From NCBI GenBank assembly GCA_023375675.1, contig JALQBC010000035.1:186001-250000 (forward strand): a stretch of DNA of 64,000 nucleotides, written 5' to 3'. The DNA is from Cytospora piceicola (lineage: Eukaryota > Ascomycota > Sordariomycetes > Diaporthales > Cytosporaceae). Positions 45,526 through 56,326 of this stretch are shown here, one piece after another (position 1 is the first letter of the stretch; the number at the start of each line of letters is the position of its first letter). A program made the position numbers and the translations under genes. The notes beneath the pieces are model-generated. The model made no database searches and was not told where the DNA came from. It worked only from the letters and a program-made list of their open reading frames with translations.

Positions 45526-47239
45526 ATGACGAGGAAACTTCTGCGATCTGCAGTCCAAGCAAAGGAAGCCGAGGATGAAGCCCAAGACCTCATTTTCAGG
45601 AGATATCGCGAGGGCTTGAAAACATACCTCATTACTCTCAAGTATCCAGACCTTGCTGAAGCCCAGGACCATCTCGAGGAAATCAGCTATGGGGGAGACT
45701 GTTGGGAGCTCCGCGTTGATCTGCTGAACCTCTCTTCGGTAGCAGAAGAGACTAACATTCCCTCCATCGACTTTGTCAGGAGCCAACTGCGGATACTCCA
45801 GGAACTGCCGAGAAGATTGCCCATCTTATTCACCGTCCGGACCCGCTCACAGGGCGGCAAGTTTCCAGATGATGCTGGCTGCGAGGCACTCGAGCTTATG
45901 AAGCTTGCAGCTCAGCTGGGCTGTGAATATGTCGATGTCGAAATTACCTGGCCATCGTTCGTCTTAGATGGGGTCCTCGCGGCAAAGGGGAAAGCAAAGA
46001 TTGTTGCCTCGTTCCACGAGTTTACAGGGGAACTAAAATGGACAAGCCAGGAACTGCGAGATAAGTGTGTGGCGGCAGAGGCAGTCGGTGGTACGTCGTA
46101 TCAATGTCCTGTCATATCGAGAACGAACGCTGATGATCGTCAATCAATCAGATATCGTCAAACTCTGCCTGCAATCTACTGATATCTACGACGCTCTCGA
46201 ACTCGCCCTCTACGTTCGCAACTATCAGAATCAGACTACGAAGCCTATAATCGCAGTGGCAATGGGTCCCAACGGGCAGCTCTCCCGTTACACTGCACCC
46301 ATCACCTTTGTTACTCACACACGAATACCGGCGCCGAGTGATAGTGATCAGTTGACCATAGCAACTATTAATCGGGCTCTACATCTCCTTGGACAGCTTC
46401 CAAAACGGACGTTTTGTCTTGTTGGTTCCGATGGCTTTCACCAGCTGCTATCTGCACCACTGACTGCGGCTTTTGAGGAGCTCGGTATGCCATATAGTCC
46501 ATATCAAATCTACGAGTCGAGCCAGGAACTTGCAGACATGATGAGCAGACCTGATTTAGGCGGTTTGAGTTTGAAGGCTTCTCATACCCTTGACGTTGAC
46601 AGATATGTCGATTCGAGTTCGCCTTCTGCCGAACAGATAGGATTCATCGATACGATTCTGGTCACGAACGAACCCGGTAAAAGATTGATACACGGTCACA
46701 ATACGTTCTGGGTCGCTATAAGGGGTTGTATCAAAAATAGCGGCATCGACCTCTCTGGAAAGCGTACTGTCATTGTCTTAGGAGCTGGCCAAAAGGCTGT
46801 TGCGGCGTGTTATACGCTCCAGCATCTTGGGTTTCGATATGTCGACGTGATTAGTCCAGCTGAGTATGCACAGAAGCTTGTGGCAAAGTTTCCGAGTCTT
46901 TCGTTCCGACTGTTCAACGACATCCACCAGGCCAACAAAACTATCGACCCATGTGGAAGCACTATCATTATCGACTGCGGCAAACATAACTTGGCAGGAA
47001 GAATATCCACAGGAGGTCTATTTGTTGACTCTTCTGGTATATTGATTGAGCTGGGTGATATAACGGATTGTGCATCAGCTGGGCAGGCGATATCCATGCT
47101 GGGAACCTGGAGGCGATACTCGGTATCAGATGTCTTGCTGGAACAGGCTCGTGTACAATTTAAGCTATGGACAGGCAGAGAGTCGTCTCGATTTGTGGCA
47201 GATGCTACTATGAAAGCTGTGGTGGGCTTCAATATATAG
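45526..47239 (+). CDS. Type I 3-dehydroquinate dehydratase fused to a degenerate shikimate-dehydrogenase-like domain
   Basis: Exons 45526-46090 and 46152-47239 (61-nt intron) give 550 aa. Residues about 30-270 form a type I dehydroquinase: ELRVDLL, FTVRTRSQGG, the general-base histidine in SFHEF (H164), the Schiff-base lysine in DIVKLC (K192), and AMGPNGQLSR. The active-site set appears complete. Residues about 290-550 resemble shikimate dehydrogenase, with the nucleotide-binding VIVLGAG (G399-G401). The two catalytic positions look lost: the VTxPHK element reads LSLKASH and the NTDW element reads NTFW (F374). This domain order matches the end of the AROM protein and of the quinate repressor (QUTR/QA-1S), but the shikimate-kinase-like domain found before it in those proteins is absent. 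It may be a regulator, or a dehydratase with a sensing domain. It is convergent with the oxidase gene, with 120 bp between stops. Confidence 0.88.
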
Positions 47240-47359
47240 GTATGAGTTTTGTAACCATTCGAGGATTGTGACGCTGTAAGAAAACCTGTGTCTCTAGTCG
47301 TAGAAAAGATCTATGCTTGAGGCCATATATACAATCTTTTCGTCCCAGTCCTTGTCTGT

Positions 47360-49092
47360 CTACCAACTCAAATCAGCTGTCGAAGCCATCGGCTGTTCAT
47401 CCAGCCTCCGCTGCGGCTCTACTACAAAATCTTTGAAGGCCTTTTTGGCGTCTTCCGAAGGCTTCCTCCACTTCCACAGCTCTGTAAAGCTTGTTGGACG
47501 ATCCTCGAGCACGTCGATGACATGTTTCCCCAGTGTAGGGAGAAACTTGAAGCCTAAAACATGTAAAGATGTTAAGCTAATCATTATCATATCACCAGAA
47601 AACAAATGTCATCGGAACATACCATGGCCAGATCCTCCCGCGACTACTATGAGATTCTCCACATCCGGGACCCAATCGATGACAAAGTCGAGATCCATAG
47701 CAAAGGAGTCCCAGCAAAGCTTCGCGATTAACATATTGCAACCTTTCAACTCCGGAAGATGGGCAGCAATAAAGTCCTTGACAGTATCCACAACAATCTT
47801 AGGGACATTGGTCCTCTTGCTGCTGCTCCACGGAACGGGCCACGATATTGTCTGGGAGCTTTCTGACGCCGAAGGGGCATCAGAGATCGGGTTCGTCCAC
47901 TTGTTAGATCGGAAAAGGAACTTGAGTGTTCCGTGACCTGTTATCAGAATACCGATGGGTTAGGAAACGTAGTCCAACAGACACGTAGCCAAATCTGACG
48001 GTTCCCACCTACTGTCAAGAGGAAAGCCGCTGAGCCCACCATCCTCGTCATAGCCAGTGTAGTTCCACGAGAAGACCGGGAACACGTCGGGCTTGAATCT
48101 GTCCTGCAGCTGTGCCGGGACCTCGACGTGAACAATGTTGGCTCCGGTAGCAGTGACTGTTTCCCTCAGATGAGGCACAATGCCATGCGCACGCGCACCC
48201 GCCGCGACGATGACGAGATCACTATGGACTTCTTTACCATCACCTGTACGGATTCCAACCGCACGCTTGGCGGTTCCCTCGGACCTCATCTCGCTGCTGC
48301 CCCGAGCAGCGGCATAGAGGATCTCGTCTACCCTGCCCGCTGTGCCATGTAAAACGAATCTTGCACCTAGCGCTTTGGCCTTTCGCAATGCAAAGACGCA
48401 GGCCGCGTCGGCGTACACGTATCCGGCAAGGGTATCGAGAACGCCAGCAAGGGGAAGGCCGCGGTCTATGTGGCCGAAAGGATCGTACTTGGTCTTGGCC
48501 CATCCATCTTCTAGTGCTCTTTGCTCCTCTGCGGGATCGCCAACGAGGTACTGCGTCTGATCTTGCCCAGCTGCTGCCATGGTAGCTAGAGTCGCACGGT
48601 CGACGGGTGGGATCGATCCCTTGCCGCTAATCCGCGCCCAGCCGCATCTGACGAACAGAGGCTGTCCGGCCTCTGCATTCCAGGCCTCCCACTTGGAGAT
48701 GGCTTCGGTGGCGAGATCATGGTGAAGGGATTGAGATCCATATGCCGATCTAATGACTTTCATAGTGTCTAACAAGCATAATCAGTAACGGTTTGTGTAG
48801 TGTATGGAAATACAGGATGCTAAGAATACAGAGAAACGTGATAGGAACGATACGTTACCTGCCGATGCGGAATCAGCTCCTCGGAAGGGAGAGTACTCTG
48901 ATTCCTCATAATTCTGCTGGTCATAGACCGTGACATTCTCGTAACCGTTCTCAAGCAGATGGATTGCCGTTGACAAACCAAACACTCCTGCGCCTATACA
49001 AGGGTAAGACACGTTCGATACATGTATATACAATCCAGGTTTATGTTGAACATACCAACAATTATGATTGAGATCTCTTTAGAGGGAGACAT
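47360..49092 (-). CDS. FAD-dependent amine oxidase (DAO fold; sarcosine/fructosyl-amino-acid oxidase type)
   Basis: Exons 49092-49056, 48993-48859, 48768-48013, 47937-47623 and 47553-47360 join to 478 aa. The N-terminal dinucleotide motif IIIVGAGVFG (G13, G15, G18) is followed by SADSASAGDTMKVIRS, which resembles the flavin-contacting DxNKxxR region. Near the end, LCWDSF (C384) and VVAGGSGHGFKFLPTLG match the segment carrying the cysteine that binds flavin covalently in sarcosine oxidase and fructosyl amine oxidases. The enzyme should oxidise a secondary amine or amino-acid derivative to an imine, producing hydrogen peroxide. The C-terminus (ADLSW) has no clear peroxisomal signal. It shares a 462-bp divergent promoter region with the MFS permease, which may import the substrate. 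Confidence 0.9.
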
Positions 49093-49554
49093 GGTCGTAA
49101 GTGTCTACTCGATAAACTTTGATCTGGATATATCCACGATGAGCCTCAGGTACTTGGAGATACCTGTATTGGTCGCCTCCTGGGCAGTCAGACAGAGTAA
49201 CATCGAACGCAATCTGGACCGACGATCGGACCGGATTACAGAGACAGATATCAGAACCACGCGGCCCCGCTCGAGTATTCGTCTGAAAGTCCTCGACCAA
49301 TCTTATCGATCACTCCGTCAGGTATCAATTGCGACTTTTTTATCAGTGGATAACTGGGTATATGGCGCCTAGCACGACATAATCCTCAGAAATACACGAT
49401 CAGCATGAGCCCATCCTTCAGTCTTTCGACTTCACTTTCGGTCTATAGTGTCATTCTGCATTCTACAAGAATTGAACACCACCCGTATACCCTTACGTTA
49501 GTCAGGCTTTACAGATCCAAGATATTTGATACAAGCCGATTCGCGCTGTCCACC
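49093..49554. promoter_or_regulatory. Shared divergent promoter region of oxidase and MFS permease
   Basis: The oxidase start (49092, -) and the permease start (49555, +) are 462 bp apart and point away from each other. No gene lies between. I cannot assign specific factor sites; co-regulation is inferred from arrangement only. Confidence 0.5.
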
Positions 49555-51486
49555 ATGGGATTAATCGTCCGATTCGCCGAGTTTGTTCGATGGTACCCTC
49601 GCGGCATGTCTGCTGAGGAGAGACGCCTGATATTCAAGGTTGATTGGCTTGTCCTGGCTTTCGCATGCTTGTCGTTCTTCACCAAGTACCTGGATGTGTC
49701 TGCTCTAAGTACGTCGGAACCAAACCTTCTACCTGTGTGGACAGTTCGACTGATTGCAATCTCGACCAGGCAATGCTTATGTCTCTGGGATGAAGGAAGA
49801 CCTGCATTTGACCGGAAACAGACTAAATTACATCAACGCAGCTTGTAAGTGTTTTCCTTCTAACCAGAAGATGGTTGTGTATCGAGTCTTCTGACCTCGG
49901 GACATCGTTGGATGCTAGATGAGGTTGGATATGTTGTTTTCCAAATACCGAGTAACATTCTGATAACGAAAATACCGTGAGTTTTACAGCAATTCTCAAA
50001 GGGAAAGATCTGTAGGTTTCCTCTTTATGCTAATATGTCCGTTGCCAGTGCCCACATTTATCTACCAACAGTCGAAATATTCTGGGGAGTATTTACACTA
50101 GGCACTGCCTTCATACAGACATATGAGCAACTAGTGGTTATGCGATTTTTCGTAGGCCTTAGCGCCACCGCCTGTTATATTGGATGTCTTTCCGTTATCA
50201 ATTCGTAGGTTTTCCATGCGGATTAATCACAACGCCTGAAAGTAAACACTAACGCACACAATAGCTGGTACAGGAAGAGTGAGCTCGGAAGACGAAATGC
50301 CCTTTTCTGGTGTGCGAACCCTCTTGGAACCATGTTTGCTGGGTATCTGCAAGCTGCTGCTTATGAACACCTCAACGGCCACCGCGGATTAGAGGGCTGG
50401 AGGTAAGCGAGACAACCTCATCAACGATTGGGAAATATAGTCGTGAAGCTAATTGTATCTAGATGGCTTTTCATCATTTGCACTATCATTACCATCCCAA
50501 TCGCTATCACGTAGGGAACCATCTCCCCGGCAATTTCACATGTCACAGTCCTCGGCTAACCGTACATCATGCTCGAACAGAGGCTTCATATTCTTCCCAG
50601 ACATCCCGGAACGTACCAAGTCAAGATGGTTGACCAAAGCCGAAAAAAAACTTGCGATGACCCGTGTCGAGGCTGATGGGTTCAAGCCTTCATTGGGCTT
50701 GAATCGGACACTCTGGGCTCGAGTGCTCAAGCGATGGGACTTCTACACCTTTGTGCCACTAACAGTCATCTTCTTTACCTGCTTATACGGATACAACACG
50801 CCTTTTCTCCTGTGGCTCAAGTCACAGCCCGAGAAATACTCAACTCCCACCGTCAACAATCTTGGTACCGTATCCTCGGCCGTCGGTGTCGTTAGCGCTA
50901 TAGCTGTATCCTACTATACTGACATTACTGGCTCGCGTTGGCCCGTAGCCGTGATGGCAGGTGTGGTCTGTTTATTTTCCAATATTGTTCTTGCAGCCTG
51001 GGACATTCCTTGTGGGCTCAAGTTCTTTGCGTACATTGCGCTCGGCGCGGCACATGGGTGTGGACCACTGTTGGTGGCCTGGACAGCCGAGGCGCTTGCA
51101 GGCGACCCGGAGACTCGCTCCATCGTTTTTGCTGTCCAGAATACGCTTGGCGAGGTCGCAGGCCTCGTGGTACCTCTGGTAGCCTGGCGGGTCTCGCACT
51201 CTCCAACATTCCACGGCGGATTCATCTGGGTAAGTATTTCTAACACGAGCAACAAGGAATACCGGTTAACTGTCTGCGTGCACAGGCTGCTTGTATCAGT
51301 GCGCTCTTCATCGCCAACGTCGCCGCAATAGTGATCATGCATCGACATGATGGCACTGAGGAGAAGGCTTCAGAGTCCGAGGGCCCCCAGAGCGAAGAGA
51401 CGGGAACACTGCCAAAGGGCGAAGGTGATCAACAGCACGCGAAGGCTGGCGGACTAGTAGTAGTCCGGCCGGGCTATGATCTATAG
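49555..51486 (+). CDS. MFS permease of the anion:cation symporter (DAL5/TNA1-like) family
   Basis: Eight exons (49555-49708, 49770-49844, 49919-49976, 50049-50204, 50265-50402, 50463-50510, 50581-51229, 51286-51486) join to 492 aa with twelve expected helices. Family features are VDWLVLAFACLSFFTKYLDVSALSNAYV in helix 1, LNYINAAYEVGYVVFQIPSN, the helix 4 region RFFVGLSATACYIGC, SWYRKSELGRRNALF, and FFPDIPERTKSRWLT in the middle loop. These fungal permeases import carboxylate-type solutes such as allantoate, nicotinate, pantothenate or peptides with protons. The substrate is unknown. The start has good context (CCACCATGG). Its divergent pairing with the amine oxidase suggests substrate import for that enzyme. 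Confidence 0.91.
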
Positions 51487-53447
51487 CTAATAACTAGGCC
51501 ATATGGCAGGTTCGAGGATGCTCTCAGAGTATCGAAGTTGTGGTCTGGAAAGATTAGATTTCACCTGTACTGTGTATTATTATCTTCTACCAAGTTCTTG
51601 CTATCAGCTGGAGCATGAGCCCCTGCTGTGATACAATGAAAACAGTATTGGTATGAATTATAGTGTGGAGGTTGGCGCTCTAGTGAGAGGATGAGGACGT
51701 TATGTGTATTAACCCTACCTCAAGTAAGCTGCGAATAGCCTTACTGATGCTTATCAAACAGGAATGTGGCGGTAAGTAGAAATTGTAGCATAAGTAGAAT
51801 GCCCCACCTTGAACCAGGGGAGGTCTCTTTCTGGATGTATTGCAAGCAGTTCATTTTATGCCCCTTATAACTTGGACCGAGAGCAAGGCAACACCAACAT
51901 CAACAACAACCTGCTGCTACATTTCATAATATCAATAATTCCGAGAAGAAGCTTTCAAAAGCTTTATCCTCGCTCCTTACAAGGCTTTTTCCTGCGCAGA
52001 TAGTGCTACTCCACATCCGTCTAATGGACAGAGGAGATGGGCAGATCCGGCTCCAGATCAAGGACACCTCTTAGAAGACCTTGGAAAATAACCACGATTT
52101 GCTCCATACAGTCCGGGACCTTGCCCTCCGCTTGTCTGAGACATACCCCGAAGGTTTAGAAGCAGCATTAGGTCGCACATCAGCTGCAGACTGCACCTGG
52201 TCCGGACAAAGATCTGAAGTCGATCCGAATTTCGTGGAATGATACAAGGCGTACTGCAAACTCCACGAAAGGGTACCGGATCCGCTAGAAGGAACTACCC
52301 AGGAAGAGTATGAGCAGGAGTTGAACGTTCATTGGACTGGATGGATAGAAACTCAGCACCTAAGGACTAAGGCTTGGCCATCTGCACATGTGAGGTGAGG
52401 GTCGCTATGCAGGCGGCCCAAAAAGGCCGGAGGTTCGTGTCACGACCGGGGGATATATGTGCACAGCGCCTCCTGACGCGGATAAGGGGGATTTGGTTGT
52501 TGTACTTGAGGGGTTCCCAATGCCAGTTGTTTTGAGACCAATCGGAGACAGGTTTTGATTCTTGGGCAACTGTTATGTACATGGGATAATTAATGGATGG
52601 AGAGCTGGTCTGCCTTGTGGGGGACGCTGATAATATGGAAGATGAGTCTCAGGTCAGCCTTGATGATAACGGAGAGAGTACAAAATCCAGGACCCAGGCA
52701 ATGGTCTCAGTATGTATCAGGATTTCAAGCTAGTATAGGTACTTATACAATTAAAATATTCTTTTTTAACGATGAAAAGTTTAACGGAGGAAAAGAAGAC
52801 ACAGGTACTACTCGAAGGCTGTCGAGGCCACCGCGGTACTATTGCTACTTCCTATTTCACCCCTGAGAAACATCATTGATTGGATGTATAGTCATCCTCT
52901 AATATGCCTATAGTCGCCTGCCTCACCACGACCACTCTTGGGCACCTATCAAACCTATAGGCCCGCAACCTTTAACCCAAGTACTCAAGTACATACCGCT
53001 GAATGTCGATGCAGTGCATTAATCTCTCATAGAGATTAACGATAGGCGTAGCACGCGCACAAATTTCTTATATCCCAGAAGCACTCTAGCACCATGATCT
53101 TCCGGGCCTTGCTAAGGGCACGAGACACGTGCATATCGAAGAGGCTCGCGCATGACCTACGGCATCTACAGCTCTAACATTGAAGTCAGGCAGCATCATC
53201 CATCACCTGCGTTACGGTTCACAAGGAAGACATTTGGTCCAATGAACACCATGTTTGACGTGACGGAATCTGACTTTGATTCCGATAACAAACCCTCAAA
53301 AACCCGAGCAATGCAACGCCTCATGCAGTATAATTACACCTGGCCGGGCCCAACGTTGCCCAGCCACGACTCCATCGTGAGTGTCGTCAAAACGCCTGGA
53401 TATCCCCCCCCTCCTGGCCATCCTTCTTTGTTCCGGACAAAAGACCC
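51487..53447. other. Intergenic interval with a decayed gene fragment
   Basis: Apart from the fragment at 52024-52398, no gene is seen. The interval is AT-rich and carries the 3' flanks of the MFS and LEA-like genes. Confidence 0.5.
52024..52398 (+). pseudogene. Decayed gene fragment with two in-frame stops
   Basis: Reading from ATG 52024 the frame is broken by TAG at 52072 and TGA at 52240, and closes with TGA at 52396. The sequence between them looks protein-like: NNHDLLHTVRDLALRLSETY, then SEVDPNFVE, YKAYCKLHERVPDPLEG and EEYEQELNVHWTGW. Both stops are one C-to-T or G-to-A change from sense codons (CAG, TGG). A one-base shift near 52083 is an alternative reading for the left part. I do not recognise the family. 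It may also be an exon of an unrecognised gene, but no splice sites remove both stops. Confidence 0.4.
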
Positions 53448-53937
53448 CTACAGCTCGTTGACCTTCTCCTTGGCCTGGCCCTTCAGCTCAGCAGCCTTGC
53501 CCTTGGCGTCACCGGCCACCTCCTTGGCGTCGCCCTTGAGCTCGGAGGCCTTGCCCTTGGCCTCGCCGCGCAGCTCGGCAGCCTTTCCGCTGGTCTTGCC
53601 GGAGGTGACGTCGGAGCCGGCGTCCTTCACCTTGTCCTTGACCTCGGCTGTGTGGAAACCCAACGGTCAGCATTTGTTTTCTTTTTCGTTTTCATGTAGT
53701 TGTTGTTAGGAAAGAGAGAGTTCGAGACTTACTGCCAATGTTGATGCCGTCGACAATCTTGTCGCTCACGACGCGGTCCACCTTCTTCAGGCCATCCTTG
53801 GCAGTGTCGATGGGGTTCTTCTGCAGCTGGACGGTGGTGGTGAAGGATGCCCGGGGCACGGCAGAGAAGGTAGAGCTGGCGGCGGAGCGGGAGACGAGGG
53901 CCACGCGGCGGGCGGTGAGTTGTGCGAAGGAAGACAT
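53448..53937 (-). CDS. Small mitochondrial LEA-like protein
   Basis: Exon 1 (53937-53733) and exon 2 (53647-53448), split by an 85-nt intron, encode 134 aa. The first 35 residues (MSSFAQLTARRVALVSRSAA onwards, ending near RASFTTT) are basic, Ser-rich and free of acids, as in a mitochondrial presequence. Residues about 68-134 are very hydrophilic and repeat Lys/Ala/Glu/Gly units such as GKAAELRGEAKGKASELKG, typical of group 3 LEA proteins that become amphipathic helices when dried. Such proteins protect membranes and enzymes under desiccation or freezing. A role in spores is plausible but inferred. The gene has a heptamer repeat about 225-270 bp upstream of the start. Confidence 0.82.
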
Positions 53938-54160
53938 TTTGGATTGGGTTGTTGTTGTGGTGGTGGTGGTTTGATTCGGAAGATGATAATATGTAGTGTT
54001 GCGTTGATGTCGCGAGTATTGTAGAGTTGACTTGGGGTGTTCTTGACAAGAAGGTGCGTTTGATTGTTTGATTGTTTGGTTGGAATTGTAAGGAGAGAAG
54101 AAAGACCAGAATTGGCTTCGAGAGAAAGTTATTAAAAAGAAGATGGCGTTGTTGCTCGCT

Positions 54161-54209
54161 GCTTGTTGCTTGTTGCTTGTTGCTTGTTGCTTGTTGCTTG
54201 TTGTTGCTG
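54161..54209. repeat. Period-7 (TTGCTTG)n tandem repeat
   Basis: About six copies of a seven-base unit are visible, ending in TTGTTGCTGCTG. It lies 225-270 bp upstream of the LEA-like start codon, so in its promoter or 5' leader. Confidence 0.9.
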
Positions 54210-54402
54210 CTGGTTTGGAGGCAATGATGAGGGATGATGTCATGTTGGTGATGTGCGGTGCGAAGACTAACTAACGAAGACTAACAAGTACGTAGACTGC
54301 AGACGCCGACAACCCACCACCAACGCCAAAATGACGTTACCGCCTCGGCAGCAAAAAGGTAGATGTAGATCAACAAGGGAATCGCATGACGAGCTACAGG
54401 CT

Positions 54403-54931
54403 ACCTACCTACCTAGGTACACAGTAGATATCGTCGCGAGCTACCGAGTTCCGGAGCTCAGCTCCCGGGAAGAAGATCGATCACCAGCATTCCTCGACCT
54501 TGTAAGCAGGCCTGGCAGCTAGCAGCCAGCAGGTAAGCTTGCAAGCTTGTAAGCTGCAAGGGCCTTGCTCTGAGCAAGTATTACCCAACTAAGTATCACC
54601 CAAGTCTCCCTTTGCTGCCTTCATCGCCACCCCAGCAGCATTTTCCATCCGAGAATGACGAAAGAGGGACTTCAACATGGTCTCACATGGGCTTCCTCCC
54701 CCTCCCCCAAATCAACCCCCAAAACCTGTCTCACGTTTTACCTTAGGCTACCTAGGTACATAGAAAGGGGCTTAGTAGTCAGGTAGTTTGTGTGTTCTGA
54801 CGAGGATGGAAATAGGGGTACAACCCAATTACCCCGAGAGCCTAATGACGGGCAACTATAGCCTACCTAGATACCTATATACCTACTTAGGTAGGTACAT
54901 AATAGCTAACTACCTAGATACCTAGGTAGCC
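54403..54931. repeat. TACCTAGGTA palindrome copies
   Basis: Copies occur at about 54403-54421 (CTACCTACCTACCTAGGTAC), 54748-54760 and densely at 54863-54931. The last group lies about 100 bp beyond the stop codon of the enoyl-CoA hydratase gene. Confidence 0.8.
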
Positions 54932-55035
54932 TCGAGCGCGGCCATGTGTGGCGGTCTCAAGAACGACTGGAGCTTGCAAGGCTGCTTGCAAATGTCCGAG
55001 CCTTTCGTATATACACACCCAAGGGGTTGGCGCGC

Positions 55036-56326
55036 TCACCTCCCCTTAAACTCGGGCTTCCTCTTCTCGGCAAACGCCTTGAGCGCCTCCTCCCGGTCCT
55101 CCGTCCGGAGCACCCGCTCGTACATGGCATTCTCCACCTCCTCGTGCGGCCTCTGCACGGCCTGCAGCGCCGCCCGGACGGCCACCGGCCCGCCCTCGCA
55201 GATCTCGGTCGCCAGGCGCACGGCCTCGCTCAGCACGCCCCTCCTCGCCAGCGCCAGGATCCTGTCCCCGGCCGCCGGGTCGCCCCCCTTGAGCTTCTCC
55301 ACCTCCTCCTCGCTCTCGGGCAGCACCTCGACGAGCCTGTCGGCGATGCCCAGGAAGTAGGCCTCGGGCGCCGACACCTGCCGCCCCGTCAGGACGAGGT
55401 CGCGCGCGCGGCCGATGCCCACGAGCGCCGGGAGCCGGTGCGTGCCGCCCGCGCCCGGCACGATGCCCAGCCGCGTCTCGGGGAGCCCCACGATCGCGTT
55501 GGACGAGAGCACCCGGAAGTGCGTCGACAGCGCGAGCTCGAGGCCCCCGCCGAGGGCGATGGACCCGATGGCCGAGATGGTCGGCACGGGGAGGGCCGAG
55601 AGGGACGTGAACGTCGCGCGGAGGTGGGTCAGGAAGGCGGTTGTCCTGTAGTGACGCGTAGAGCCCTTGTGTCAGCCAAGTCTTATCCCCGCGTTGTCGT
55701 GTTTAGTGTGTGCGTAATGCGTCAGTCCTGCGAGTGAAGCGCGTCCCGTCTCGAAGGGAGAGAGAGAGAGACGGGGGGTGAGTCGCATCGCTCGGCCCGC
55801 TACCTCAACGGCGTTTCAGACAGGAGAAACAGCCAGACGTCGCTCGCGTCGGGAACATGTCTGAGACACAAGAATAGAAGAGAGAGAAAAAAAAAAAGGA
55901 CAAGACATACTCGTCGGGCGTAAACGACCTCCTCTCCTTCAGGTCCGCGCCGGAACAGAAGCACTGGTCCACCGCGCTGGCCAGGATGACCGCCCTCGTC
56001 GGCCCCTTGTCGTCCTGCCCCGCGGCGCCGCCAAACCTCCTGTTCCAGCTCTTGGCCGCGAGCTCCTCGCCCGTGACCGCGTCGTACTGCGAGTGCACGT
56101 CGTCGACCTCGGCGCTGAGCGACTTCAGCAGCGCCCTGGAGATGGCGTTGCGGGAGCCCGCCCTGTTGAGCTCCAGGATCCGGATGTGTCCCGTGCTCGG
56201 CGCGGGCAGGTTGGTCACGCGGACCAAGGGCGGCTCGGTCGAGTAGAACCGGCGGGCGGCCGGGGAGGCCAGCGACGCTGGCCTCTGGAGGTGGAGGACG
56301 AGTCTTGTTGCTGCGCGGGGAGTCAT
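55036..56326 (-). CDS. Mitochondrial enoyl-CoA hydratase/isomerase, AUH (methylglutaconyl-CoA hydratase) type
   Basis: Exon 1 (56326-55911) and exon 2 (55645-55036) give 341 aa. Residues 1-30 are Arg/Ala/Ser-rich (RAATRLVLHLQRPAS, ending near RRFYST), a good mitochondrial presequence. The crotonase fold follows: LNRAGSRNAIS, the oxyanion-hole segment FCSGADLKER, ALGGGLELAL (E175), and LPETRLGIVPGAGGTHRL (E195). Both catalytic glutamates are present. The match is closest to 3-methylglutaconyl-CoA hydratase, which acts in leucine breakdown; other hydratase roles cannot be excluded. The C-terminus EFKGR is typical. The intron is long for this window (265 nt), includes a poly-A tract on the plus strand and is removed between GA and G of one codon. 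Confidence 0.9.

Larger units (their letters stand above)
53938..55035. other. Intergenic interval with heptamer and TAGGTA repeats
   Basis: This contains the LEA-like promoter on the left and the 3' flank of the enoyl-CoA hydratase on the right. A period-7 TTGCTTG repeat (54161-54209) and TACCTAGGTA copies (54403-54931) are listed separately. There is no gene. Confidence 0.6.

Noticed and set aside
54946..55737. 263-codon plus-strand frame over the enoyl-CoA hydratase gene
   Set aside because: It is an antisense shadow; the minus strand carries both crotonase glutamates and the conserved motifs.
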